A stretch of DNA of 64,000 bases from Bin5 sp965232575. GTDB lineage: Bacteria > Chloroflexota > Anaerolineae > Caldilineales > Caldilineaceae. Below are positions 28,365-39,300 of this stretch, piece after piece. Where the stretch lies: positions 1,674,001-1,738,000 of the forward strand of contig CBDDPZ010000008.1 of NCBI GenBank assembly GCA_965232575.1. Direction: 5' to 3'. Both the position numbers and the translations under genes were made by a program. The notes beneath the pieces are model-generated. The model saw nothing but the letters and a program-made list of their open reading frames with translations. It had not been told where the DNA came from and ran no database searches. The first letter of the stretch is position 1. The number at the start of each line of letters is the position of its first letter.

Positions 28365-29303
28365 ATGCGGCGCTCTACGCTGACGGGCGGGTCAGAAAAG
28401 GGCCCGCAAACGGGACGCTATGATGGACGCTTCGCGCTGTTCCTCATAGCGCCCGCTTTCTTCTTCTACACGATCTTTCTCATCCTGCCGCTCTTCGGCA
28501 CGGTGGTAATAGGCTTTACCGACTGGACAGGCATCAGCTTTTCCACGCTCAGATTCACTGGTCTTGAAAACTTCATTCAGATGGCCGGTGACGAGTTCTT
28601 CTGGGGCGCGCTTCGCAACAGTTTTCTCTTCGTTGTCTGTTGCCTCCTCGTCCAAGTCGGCGTCGCCTTGCTCTTCGCCGTCATCCTGGAATCCGGACCT
28701 AAGTTTGCCAGGTTGTTTCGCAGCATCTTCTTCGTTCCCTTCGTGATCTCGCTCGTCGTCATCGGGATCCTATTCAACTTCTTGCTCGACCCGACCATCG
28801 GAATCGTCGACATCCTGCTGCGCGCTGTCGGTCTCGACGGGCCCAAATTCGGCTGGCTCGGCACGCGTACTCTCAATGTATTCGTCGTCATCGCGGTCCA
28901 CATCTGGCGCAATTTCGGCTTCACCATGTTTCTGCTCATCGCCGGACTGCAGGCCATCCCGCGTGAGCTCCAGGAGAGCGCCCGCCTTGACGGCGCCACA
29001 GCGTGGCAACTAACCACGCGAATTACAGTTCCCTTGCTGCGCGAAGTGCTCGTCGTTGCCTCAGTTATCACCTCAATCGACGCCATGCGCGTCTTTGATC
29101 TCGTCTACACACTGACCGGTGGCGGGCCCTTCCACAGCTCCGAGACGGTTGTCACCTACATCTACCAGCTTGGCCTGGGCGGCGCCCGTACTCAGCATGG
29201 GTACGCTACCGCCATCGCGCTCGTGCTCGTCCTGGTCATCATCGGCATGTCCGTCCTTCAGTTCACCCTGGCCCGCGCCGGCAGGGGAGCCGTTTCTAAC
29301 TGA
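28365..29303 (+). CDS. ABC sugar permease, MalF-type (pair 1)
   Basis: A 312-residue inner-membrane permease with six helices. The EAA loop that docks the ATPase reads ESARLDGATAWQLTTRITVP. It pairs with the MalG-type gene 10 bp behind. The ATG is preceded by GGGAGCAGGA. The substrate would come from binding protein 2, 49 bp upstream. Confidence 0.92.
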   Translation: MRRSTLTGGSEKGPQTGRYDGRFALFLIAPAFFFYTIFLILPLFGTVVIGFTDWTGISFSTLRFTGLENFIQMAGDEFFWGALRNSFLFVVCCLLVQVGVALLFAVILESGPKFARLFRSIFFVPFVISLVVIGILFNFLLDPTIGIVDILLRAVGLDGPKFGWLGTRTLNVFVVIAVHIWRNFGFTMFLLIAGLQAIPRELQESARLDGATAWQLTTRITVPLLREVLVVASVITSIDAMRVFDLVYTLTGGGPFHSSETVVTYIYQLGLGGARTQHGYATAIALVLVLVIIGMSVLQFTLARAGRGAVSN

Positions 29304-29313
29304 GGATTCCGTA

Positions 29314-30180
29314 ATGGTCTTTCGTGAACTGAGTCTGCCCGTAAGGCTCCTCTTCTACCTGTTCCTGGTCGTCGCTGCCGTCAGCATCCTCTATCCCCTG
29401 GCGTGGATGTCCTACACCTCACTCAAGACCAACGAAGAGGTCATGTTCTCCCCCTTCGGCCTGCCGACCCGCATCTCTTTCGAAAACATCGCCGAAGCCT
29501 GGCAGACCGGGAACTTCGCCCGCCTCTATGTCAACAGTATCCTGATCGCAGTCGTCTCGGTCATCGGTATCATTACCATTTCGACCACCGCCGCTTACGG
29601 GCTTGCCCGCTATCACTTCACCGCCAATCGGGCTCTCTTTCTCTATTTCCTGGTCGGCATGGCCGTGCCCACCCAGGCGCTCATGGTGCCCAGCTTCAAA
29701 TTGATGGCCATCCTCGACTCCTGGGCCGCTGCACTGCATCTGCCGATCCCCTTGCTCAACAGCCCCCTCGCCGTCATCCTTACCTACATGAGTTGGTCCT
29801 CCCTTGCAATCATCTTCATTCGCGCCTATTTCATTTCGATTCCTCCGGAACTGGAGGACGCCGCCCGCGTGGATGGGGCCAGAGAGTTGCAGATCCTGCG
29901 CCATGTCATGGTCCCTCTGGCCATGCCGGCGATTGCGACCATGACCATCTTCTATTTCGTCTTCTTCTGGAACGACTTTCTCTGGCCCCTCATCTATCTG
30001 CACAAGCATACGCTGCGCACAATTCCTCTGGGAATTATGCACTTCGAGGGCAAATATGTAAGTCTCTGGAGTCTACAAGTGGCGGCCCTCTCGCTGGCGG
30101 CCTGGCCTCCAATCCTAATTTACATTCTTTTCCATCGCCGCATCCAGCGCGGCCTGACCGAGGGAGCCCTGAAATTCTGA
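29314..30180 (+). CDS. ABC sugar permease, MalG-type (pair 1)
   Basis: A 288-residue permease with six helices and an EAA loop LEDAARVDGARELQILRHVM. The ATG M-V-F-R-E is chosen because GAGGA lies upstream and it follows the previous stop by 10 nt; the open frame upstream overlaps the MalF-type gene and is spurious. It forms the heterodimeric channel with the MalF-type partner. Confidence 0.9.
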   Translation: MVFRELSLPVRLLFYLFLVVAAVSILYPLAWMSYTSLKTNEEVMFSPFGLPTRISFENIAEAWQTGNFARLYVNSILIAVVSVIGIITISTTAAYGLARYHFTANRALFLYFLVGMAVPTQALMVPSFKLMAILDSWAAALHLPIPLLNSPLAVILTYMSWSSLAIIFIRAYFISIPPELEDAARVDGARELQILRHVMVPLAMPAIATMTIFYFVFFWNDFLWPLIYLHKHTLRTIPLGIMHFEGKYVSLWSLQVAALSLAAWPPILIYILFHRRIQRGLTEGALKF

Positions 30181-30258
30181 TACCAGCGGCCCTTCAAAAG
30201 CATCTGGGCAGGACGGCAGGCGTTGCCAGGACCTTGCGCAGGAAAGTGAATCTCACCT

Positions 30259-31212
30259 ATGGCCAATCTTTCTCAAGCTAGCACCGCGCTTCCGCAGATG
30301 CGCCCCAGCCGGTTTCGTCTGCCGCGCGGCGAGGCATGGAGGGAGAATCTCTACGGATATCTCTTCATCTCACCCTGGATTCTGGGGTTCGTGATATTCC
30401 TGGCGGGACCTCTCCTGGTTTCACTCGGACTGATGTTTACCGAGTACGCCGGCTTTAAGAAAATCACCTACGTGGGTCTGGCGAACTTCGAGGAACTGAT
30501 AAAGTTTGACATCCGCTTCATCGGCTCGCTGCGCGTCAGCGCCGTATTTGCCTTCTGGACGGTCTCACTGGCAATTATTATCTCGCTGGCCATGGCGCTC
30601 CTTCTCAATCAGCGCTTCAAGGGGCATACCTTCTTCCGCGGCCTCTTCTACCTGCCGGCCGCGGTCAGCGGTGTCGCTATGACCTTCGTATGGGCCGCAA
30701 TGTTCGAGAAGGACTACGGGATGTTCAACCAGATTCTGCGTATCTTCGACTTCGATCGCGTCGCTTGGTTGACATCGATAGAGTGGGCCCTACCCTCCTA
30801 TATAATCATGCGCTTATACGGCGTAGGGCACTACATGGTGATCATGCTTGCCGGCCTGCAGAGCATACCGGATGATCTTCACGAAGCCGCCAAGGTCGAC
30901 GGCGCCAGCGGCTTGGCCCTCTTCCGTCACATCACCTTGCCCCTTCTGTCGCCGACTATCTTCTTCCTGATGATCGTCGGCATGATCGGCTCCCTGCAAG
31001 TCTTCACTGAGGGCTTCATGTTGACCCAAGGAGGGCCGGCGCGTTCCACGCTCTTCTATGTGCTCTATCTCTATATCGTCGCTTTCACCGAGAGGCGGTT
31101 CGGATACGCCAGCGTGCTGGCCTGGCTTCTCTTCCTGATAATAATGGGCTTGACCTTACTTCAGTTCTGGCTGGCCCGGCGCTGGGTTCACTACGAGTCG
31201 CAGGAGGCATAA
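30259..31212 (+). CDS. ABC sugar permease, MalF-type (pair 2)
   Basis: A 317-residue permease with six helices; the EAA loop reads LHEAAKVDGASGLALFRHIT. It is only moderately similar to the first MalF-type protein. AGGAAAG lies 10-15 nt ahead of the ATG. Its stop is directly joined to the start of its MalG-type partner. It may serve binding protein 1, whose gene is separated from it by the other cassette. Confidence 0.92.
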   Translation: MANLSQASTALPQMRPSRFRLPRGEAWRENLYGYLFISPWILGFVIFLAGPLLVSLGLMFTEYAGFKKITYVGLANFEELIKFDIRFIGSLRVSAVFAFWTVSLAIIISLAMALLLNQRFKGHTFFRGLFYLPAAVSGVAMTFVWAAMFEKDYGMFNQILRIFDFDRVAWLTSIEWALPSYIIMRLYGVGHYMVIMLAGLQSIPDDLHEAAKVDGASGLALFRHITLPLLSPTIFFLMIVGMIGSLQVFTEGFMLTQGGPARSTLFYVLYLYIVAFTERRFGYASVLAWLLFLIIMGLTLLQFWLARRWVHYESQEA

Positions 31213-32115
31213 ATGGCAACGGATATCAGACAAGCAGGCAGTCTCTGGATATACCGCCGCGCGCTGCGACCGGCCCTGAACTATCTGATCGCTATCGCGA
31301 TCGGCATCATCATGATCTTTCCGCTGCTGTGGATGTTCTCGGGCGCCCTCAAGACAAAGGAAATGCTGCTCGAAGAAACCGTCATCAATCTGCTCCCACC
31401 GCAGCCATGGCAGTGGCAAAATTTCATCGATGCCTGGACTGCTTTGGCCTTCACCCGGTTTCTGTTTAACACGCTCGTTATCACCGTGGCCTCCATGTTC
31501 GGAGGGCTGCTTTCCGCCTCCATGGTGGCATTCGGCTTTGCCCGCCTGCGCTTCGTTGGACGAAACTTTCTGTTCTTCATTGTGCTGGGCACGATGATGG
31601 TCCCAATGCAGGTAACGGCGATTCCAACATTCCTGCTCTTCCACCGCCTGGGGTGGCTCAATACCTACCTCCCCTTGATCGTTCCTATGTGGATGGGCGG
31701 CGGCGCCTTCTACATCTTCCTGCTGCGTCAGTACATAATGACCATCCCCACCGAACTTGACGATGCCGCCAAGATCGACGGCTGCTCCCCTATCGGCATC
31801 TACCGCCACGTGATCCTGCCCAATATCGGCCCGGCGTTGGCCGCGGCCTCGATATTCCTCTTCCTCCACTCCTGGAACGATCTGTGGGGTCCGCTGATCT
31901 ACCTGACCGACGATAACACCTGGACGCTTGCGCGCGGCATGTTGACCTTCAAACGGACGCTGGCCGAATTCCGCCACGGCGGCGGACTGCGGCAATACCA
32001 GATTCACTGGTTCCTGTCGCTCGGCACCATGACCATGCTGCCCGTTTTGTTTATCTATCTCGTTCTTCAGCGCCACTTTGTGAGCGGTGTCGTAACTTCC
32101 GGCTTAAAGGGGTAA
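31213..32115 (+). CDS. ABC sugar permease, MalG-type (pair 2)
   Basis: A 300-residue permease with six helices; the EAA loop reads LDDAAKIDGCSPIGIYRHVI. The ATG follows the stop of the preceding gene with no gap (TAAATG), so translation is coupled; GGAGG lies just upstream inside the earlier gene. No ATP-binding subunit follows, so an MsmK/UgpC-type ATPase encoded elsewhere must power both pairs. Confidence 0.92.
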   Translation: MATDIRQAGSLWIYRRALRPALNYLIAIAIGIIMIFPLLWMFSGALKTKEMLLEETVINLLPPQPWQWQNFIDAWTALAFTRFLFNTLVITVASMFGGLLSASMVAFGFARLRFVGRNFLFFIVLGTMMVPMQVTAIPTFLLFHRLGWLNTYLPLIVPMWMGGGAFYIFLLRQYIMTIPTELDDAAKIDGCSPIGIYRHVILPNIGPALAAASIFLFLHSWNDLWGPLIYLTDDNTWTLARGMLTFKRTLAEFRHGGGLRQYQIHWFLSLGTMTMLPVLFIYLVLQRHFVSGVVTSGLKG

Positions 32116-32189
32116 ACTGTTCACATAACCATTTTTTGACGACCGGCAATTCGCGTGCAAATAGTGAAGCGATAGCGCATTCAACAGTC

Positions 32190-33185
32190 ATGCAACGATT
32201 CTCGCTCTTTTTCGCTTCTGCCTTGCTCCTGTTTGTCGCTTCCTGCGGCGGCCCCGCTGACGGAGACGCCCTGCCGTCTGACTCCGATCTCTCCAGCGCC
32301 GAGGGGCAGGAATCCGCGGCGGCCGCGCCTACCGAAACTGCTCCGGCGCAGGCCGGCGTAGATGCCACCGCTACCGTGCCGACGCTTACGCCGTTACCGA
32401 CACCCACAGAGACAGATGTTCCGCCGCCGACCTCGACGCCGACTGAGACCGCGTTTCCGACCCCAACTTCAACTCCCACTGCAGCCCTGACGATAACGGC
32501 CGAGCCCCCTCAGCCGACGGCGACACCGACTGCAAGCGCCACAGATTCGCCGCCGCAACCGACGGCGACACCGACCCTGACAGCCACCTCCACGCCTACA
32601 CGTACGCCGGTCCCAGCGGCCGTATTTGTCCGCAGTCATACCAGTTACGCGTCTGGACCGCAACTGGTGTTGGTTGGAGAACTGGTGAATGGCTCAGCCT
32701 ATGAAGTGTTTGGCGCTCGAGTGCATGCCGAATTTTTCAATAGCGGCGGCGAATCCATCGCCGCCGTCGAGGCTCTGGCACTGTTTGGCAAGCTGGAGGT
32801 TGAACGCTCTGCTCCGTTTCGCACGATCGTAGACGTCGATCCTGCCGATGTGGAGAGCTATGAACTGAGCGTATCCTTTGATGAATTCAGCATCACCGAA
32901 TATCGGGACCTGGAAGTGTCCGGCGTTACTGTAGTAGACCGAGATGGACGCATTGCGATCGTCGGCACTCTGCACAACAGGCACGAAACGGCACTGACGT
33001 CGGTAATGGTAGCCGCAACGATTTATGACGAGGCTGGGGAAGTTGTGGACGTAATGGAGCTTTCCATGTTCGGGGAGACGATCACGCCCGGCGCGGAACT
33101 CCCCTTTGAAATTTCCCTGCAGGGAGCCGGGAGAGTGTTTACAAACCTGCGCGTGCAGGCTCAGGGCCAGTTGAGTCTGTTTTGA
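32190..33185 (+). CDS. Lipoprotein with Pro/Thr linker and two FxLYD-like domains
   Basis: A 331-residue secreted lipoprotein: signal with lipobox VASC, then a linker of about 100 residues built from PTPTET- and PTATPT-like repeats, then two similar beta-sandwich domains (LVLVGELVNGSAYEVFGARVH and IAIVGTLHNRHETALTSVMV) of the FxLYD type. Such linkers are common in Chloroflexota cell-surface proteins. The ATG M-Q-R-F-S is chosen because it starts the signal peptide; the ribosome site is weak. It ends in a good hairpin. Role unknown, probably surface adhesion or display. Confidence 0.75.
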   Translation: MQRFSLFFASALLLFVASCGGPADGDALPSDSDLSSAEGQESAAAAPTETAPAQAGVDATATVPTLTPLPTPTETDVPPPTSTPTETAFPTPTSTPTAALTITAEPPQPTATPTASATDSPPQPTATPTLTATSTPTRTPVPAAVFVRSHTSYASGPQLVLVGELVNGSAYEVFGARVHAEFFNSGGESIAAVEALALFGKLEVERSAPFRTIVDVDPADVESYELSVSFDEFSITEYRDLEVSGVTVVDRDGRIAIVGTLHNRHETALTSVMVAATIYDEAGEVVDVMELSMFGETITPGAELPFEISLQGAGRVFTNLRVQAQGQLSLF

Positions 33186-33241
33186 AATCGGCCGGCCGCG
33201 AACTTCGCTGAATCGGTTCGTCAACGGTCTTGACAGCGAAA

Positions 33242-33278
33242 CGCCCCTCCGTGTGCGCTAAAGCAACGCGGAGGGGCG
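33242..33278. terminator. Bidirectional hairpin between convergent genes
   Basis: A perfect 10-bp stem (CGCCCCTCCG) with a 17-nt loop lies between the stop codons of two convergent genes and can serve both, although T-runs are poor on both sides. Confidence 0.6.
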
Positions 33279-33305
33279 CCGTTATGCAAGATAAACTGAC
33301 CTGCG

Positions 33306-36300
33306 CTATCCGTCCGCCGGCACTAGCACGCTGACCCGGTTGTCCAACTCAGAGCTTTCAGATACCAGATTCGATGGATCTACGACTACCTGCAGCGTCC
33401 GCGCTCCCAGCCCGTCCGCTGCCCGGAAAACTGTTCGCACTGTGACTTCCTCACCCGCGGCCAGACGCTCCACCGTCTGCGGCATACCGAGCGGGCTGAG
33501 ATCGTCAGTCTCATCCAGGACATGGACGCTAAAGCCGCCCACGTCGCTGTTGCCCTCATTGCGCACCGTAGTGTCGACAACCACCAGCTCCCCTTCACCG
33601 GCACGCGCCACGTTTACTACGACTTCCTGTGCGTTTAGCGTAAGATTGGCCCCGGCCGCGCTTCTCTCGTCGCCTGACGAGGACGCCAAACTGTCCGTTC
33701 CTGTCCCCTGCCTGTTTCCTTGCGCCGACGAGCTGAAGCGGAGCGTGCGCTCGGCGGTATTGTCGTCCTCGTTAGTCTCATTGATTTCGCCGTCGGGGTC
33801 GGCGGTCACACGAATGATGCGATTTCCATCCACTTCACTCGTATCGTATGACATCACGGCCAGTTCTCGCGCACCGGGCTGAATTGGCTCAGTTATCGTA
33901 AACTCGCCAATTTCGGCTGCTTCGTCTTCGGTGGCATCCTCAAACCGTACAACCACGTTCTCCGCCACCGTTTCGCCCTGATTGCGAATTACCGCCGTAA
34001 TCGTGACCGGATCCCCGGCATCGGGTACGGCCGGGAAGAAGCGAATGTTTGAAGGCAAGATTACCAGATTCGCCGCCTCTTCGGACGCTTCCGAAGCCGT
34101 ACGCACCTTTAGAACCTTTTCAACCCTGTTGTTCTCTTCATCCAGTTCTTCCACTGCATCTTCCGAATCAGCGACCACACGGATCTTGCGTTCCCCGGCT
34201 TTGCCTTGCGTGTCGTAGCTTACCGAAACTGTAGTCGTGTCATTCGCGCCAAGCTGGTCGACCCGCTGCGGACCGCCTATGGGCCTTGGCACGCGTTCAG
34301 TCACGTCCATAAAGCGTACGACGAAACCTCTGGCGTTGGCGTTGCCGCGGTTCGTGATCGTCGCCGAGATCGTCGTCTCCTTGCCTTCGACAGGCTCTTC
34401 GGGGTCGAATTCAACATCGTCCTCGCCTATAACTATGTCTGCCAGTTGCGGCGGCGAGATGAAGAGCCCTCGGGTCGCCTGATTGTCCCGCTCATTCATC
34501 TCTGCGATTACATTGTTGGGATCGACGACCACCCGAATCTGGCGGCTTCCCGTTTCCCCCGTGTCGGTGAACGAAACTTCTATCGTACCGCCGCCGCCGG
34601 CCGGAACCGCATCCAGCAGCTGCTCTGTACCTATGGGGACCGAACCGCCGCCGGTCACGTCCAGCACCTGCACGACTACGTCATGGGCCGTATCGGTGCC
34701 GTTGTTGAGCACCGTGGCCGAGACGATCACCACGTCGTGTAGCTCAGGAGATTGCGGGGCAAACTTAATGTTGCCGGACAACATCGCCAGGTTCGGCGCC
34801 ATCGCGGGCTGCACCGGCAAGGTAACCACCGTCTGATTGTCCTCTTTAGCGCTTTCGCGGATGAAGTTGTTCGGATCGACAACAACACGGATGCGGCGGT
34901 CGCCCGGTCTGTCAAGCGTGTCATAGATGATGGGGACCGTGGCGCTCGACCCTGCCGCCAGGTAACCGATCACGTGCGGCTGGCCAATTGGCACGACCCC
35001 GGCTTCCGTCACGTCGAGGAACTGAACGACCACATCGGTCGCATCCTCGGCGCCGTCATTGAGTACGATCGCTCGGATCAGAACCCGGTCGCCTTCGGTC
35101 GGGGTCCTCGGATTGAAGCCCACATTGCGGGGCTGCACGATCAGATTCGGCGTAGCCCGTTCCAGAACTTCAACCGACTTGTTCGCCGAATTGTCGCTTT
35201 CACTGCTTTCCTCGATGAAGTTGCCGGGATCGGCAGTCACCTCGATGCGGCGTTGACCCTCGTTGTCGGTCGTGTCGTAGACGACTCCGACGGCTGCGCT
35301 GCCTCCGGCCGGGATCGATGAGATCGACTGTGCCGCGCCAATCGGTATCGCCGGCCGTTCCGTAGCATCCATGAATTGAACATCCACGTCGCGTGCCGGC
35401 GCGCTGCCGTGGTTGACGATTACCGCGGTGAGAATTATCCGCTGCCCTTCGCGCGGCGACTTCGGCGTAATCGCAACATTGCTGCTCTTGACAGTCAGGT
35501 TCGGCAACGGCTGTGCTGCCATCCTCAGCGCGGCAGACGCTCTGTTGTCCGTCTCTTTCGTTTCGGCAATATAGTTGTTGGGATCGACGATCACCTGAAT
35601 CCTTGGATCGTCCTTGCCGGCCGTATCAAACACGACCTGCGCAACCCCGCTGCTGCCGGCCGGTATCCGATCGATTACCTGCGGTTCGCTGATCGGCACA
35701 CCCTGCCCGCTGCCTTCCACAAACTGCACGATCACCTCACTGGCGTCGCCGCCGCCTTCATTCAGCACGGTCGCGTTGATCGTAACCTGATCTCCGTCCA
35801 CCGGTCTGCTGGGATGGAAGCCGACGTTGCTTGATTCGATAACAAGATTGGGAATCGCAGGGGGGTTGATCGTTATCGCTGCCTCGGCCTGATTGTCCGT
35901 CTCGTCAGACTCAGAGACCAGATTTCTGCGGTCGGCCACAACCCGGATCTTGCGCTCTCCGGACATGCCGCGACTGTCCAGGACCGACTCCACGATTCCG
36001 CTGCTGCCAGCGGGAATCGTGTCAATCAGCTGACCGGAACCGATCGGCACGGCCTCGTCATTCGTCACGTCCAGGAACTGGACATCGACCTCACCTACAT
36101 CTTCCCCGCCCTGGTTGAGAACGACCGCCCGCATACGGATCTCGTCGCCCGAGTTCGGGTTAGTGGGCGTGAAGCTGATGTTGGCTGCATGCACCGACAG
36201 ATTGGGCGAGGCGCCCGCGGCGATCAGCAGGGTCTTGCTGGCAGTGTTGTCCGTCTCATCGCTTTCGGGAATGATTGACAGGCTGTCAACGCTCGCCCTG

Positions 36301-39300
36301 ATGCGCCGCTCCCCTGAGCGTCCGGCCGTCTTGAAGGTCACGCTTGCGATGGCGCTGTCGCCAGCAGCGATGGACGGCAACGTCTGTATGTCGCCAATCG
36401 GACTCAGGCGGCCGCCGGTCACGTCTGTGAAGTGAACTTGCACGTTCTCGGCGGCGGCTGCGCCGTTGTTGACGACGGTCAACGAGACGATTACGTCGGT
36501 TCCGGCCGCAGTCGCCGGCGGATTGAAACCGATGTTGTCAGAGAGGGCCACCAGGTTCGGCATCGGCGCAGAACCCACTTCCAGACTGCGCGTGCCCTTG
36601 TTGTCGATCTCGTTCGTTTCCACAATGAAGTTGCCCGGATCAGCTACCACCCGCACCTTATAGGCGCCGGCGGCGTCCGGTATCGTGAATTTCACCGTCA
36701 CCACACCGCTGCCGCCCACGGCGATCCTGTCCAGCTCCTGTGCCTCTCCGATAGGCACCGGCCGTCCGGCGCTCACATCTTCAAACTGTACGACTACATT
36801 CCTCGCCACTACGTCGCCATCGTTGCGCACGACTGCCAGGATCGTCACAGTTTCGCCTACACGTGGACTGGCCGGGCTGAAACCGATATTTTCGGCCAGC
36901 ACAACCAGGTTCGGCATCGGCTCCGGCTCGAGGGTCAACAGGCGAGTGGCCGTATTGTCCTCTTCGTTCGATTCCCGGATGCGGTTGTTGGCGTCCACCA
37001 GCACCTGGATCTTTCGGTTTCCTATCGGTCTGTCGGCCGAAATCGACTCGGTGACAGTGACGGCCGCCGTGCCGCTGCTGCCGACACCGATTTCCGGAAT
37101 CGTCTGTTCGCTGCCCAGGAGTCGGGCTTCGCCGCTGGTCACGTCGAAGAACTGCACCGACACATGCTCGGCCGGCGCCGAACCGTTATTACCGACAACG
37201 GCTCGTAATGTTACCTCTTCACCGCTGACGGGCTGTGCCGGGAATATGGCTATGTTGTTACTGTGGATGAACAGATTTGGCGACGGAGCGCTGCCAACGG
37301 TCAGCGAGGCGCTGGCTTCGTTGTCCTCTTCACTGATTTCTCGGACGAAGTTGCCAGGATCGGCGACGACCTGAACCGTTCGCGAGCCTTGCCCGCCTGA
37401 GGCCTTATATTGCGCGACCGCTACTGCCGACGTGCCCGGCTCTATCACTTCGATAGTCTGCTGCTCGCCTACAGGTTTTACGCTGTCACTTGTCACATCC
37501 ACAAACTGCACAATCACGCTTTCCGCCCTCGCGCTTCCTGTGTTCAAGATCGTGGCGTAGATGGTCACGGGTGTGCCCGCAGCCACTTCGGTTGCGCTAA
37601 AGCCGATGTTTTCGGCCACAACGACCAGGTTGGGGGCCGGCCCGTGGCTCACACTCAGCGTGGCCGTGGCGCTGTTGTCTCCCTCCTTGGATTCGGATAT
37701 CAGGTTATGCGGATCAACCTGCACCTGGATCTTCTGATCGCCGCTGCGGTTGGCCGTATCGAACCGGATCGACGCCACGCCGCTGCTGCCGGGCGCAATC
37801 GAAGGAATGACCTGCAGCGCTGCGACCGGCGCCGCAGGACTTCTGTTCGCGTCCAGGAACTGTACCTGCACGTCCTGCACTTCGGAATCGCCCGCGTTCA
37901 GAATTGTCGCGTAGATGGTGACTTCATCGCCTTCCACCGGGTTAGCCGGGGCGATACCGATATTGCTGGATGAAAGCGCCAGGTTGGGTTCGGCGTCCGA
38001 CTGCAGCGTCAGCGTCTTGCTGGCGTTGTTGTCAGTCTCGTCCAACTCAGTGATGAAGTTATCCGGGTCCGCAGTAACGGTGATGCTCGGATCGCCCGAA
38101 CTCGTGCCGGAATCGTAGGTAACGCGGGCCACTGCGCTGCTGCCTGCGGGGATGCTGTCAATCATCTGGTTCAAGGCGACGGGCGTCGTTCTGCCCTCCC
38201 GGAACTGAATGATGACGCTTTCCGCGTCCGCGGTACCGTTGTTGACTATCGTTGCCAGGATCGTGACCTGCGCGCCGGGCTGCGGCGAGGCCGGGTCGAA
38301 GCCTATATTGTCGGAATCAACGTACAGGTTCGGCGCGGGCGCCTCAGCGACGGCGAGAATCCGGGTAGCGGCATTGTCCGCTTCGTTGCGCTCGGAAACG
38401 AAGTTGTTGGGATCTATGACCATGCGGACGCTGCGTTCTCCGCTCTTCTCCACAGTGTCGTACTGCACCTGGACGACGCCGCTGCCCCCAACGGGGATCT
38501 CGGCAATCGTTTGCGGCAGGCCGATTGGCACCGCCGCGTCCTCGTCAGTGACATCCACGAACTGTACCGTGACTGCACGGGCATCGGCGTTTCCGTTGTT
38601 GAGCACGGTCCCGTGGATAGTTGTCGTCTCGCCCGCATGCGGTTCGGCCGGGTTGAAGCCGATGTTAATCGACTGGGCAACCAAATTGGGCAGGAGTTGC
38701 CTTTCACCGGGCAACTGCAGTTTTGCAGTCAACACCTGGACGTCGTCGATATACCAGCCTTCGTTATCGTTAAAGGTGTCGTCAATCGTATCAAACCAGA
38801 ATCGGACCTGTATGGAGCCGCTCTCACTGACAGCTTGGCTCAGGTCAACGTCCCTGCGCGCCCAATGTCCTTCTGTGCCGTGGGATTCGAAGACCGTTCT
38901 CCACGTCGTTCCGTCAGTGGAAATCTGTACACGTGTCCGGTCGTAGCGGGTGTTTCTCTGTAGCTCGCTCCACTCGTAGAAAGTGAGCAGCGCATCGTCG
39001 GCGCCGGCAATGTCGATAATGCCGCTGGTGATGGTACCCTCATTCTCCTTGCCCGTGTCGTAGTCCCGCTGTCTCTCCCGACCGTAATACCAGGAAGTTT
39101 CGGGGCTGTTAAAACGCAGGCTGGAAAGATGCCACAGGCTGTCGTCGGCATCTTCGATGGTCCATTTGCCTGACCCGCTTTCCATATCGTCTTCAAATAC
39201 GATCGTCCCCGCGCTGGTCCGGGCGATGACGATATTGGAGAGGTCAGAAACGTTGCCTACATTGTCTGCTACCCGCAGAGCGAAGTAGTAGGTTGTGTCC

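Noticed and set aside
29119..29313. N-terminal extension of the first MalG-type permease
   Set aside because: It overlaps the preceding permease in another frame and lacks similarity; GAGGA sits before the chosen ATG.
32360..32615. Short-period DNA repeat in the FxLYD lipoprotein gene
   Set aside because: It only encodes the Pro/Thr linker; codon choice varies, so it is a protein feature and not a separate DNA element.
33309..38711. CARDB array considered as CRISPR or satellite DNA
   Set aside because: Units are about 357 bp, divergent and entirely coding in one frame.
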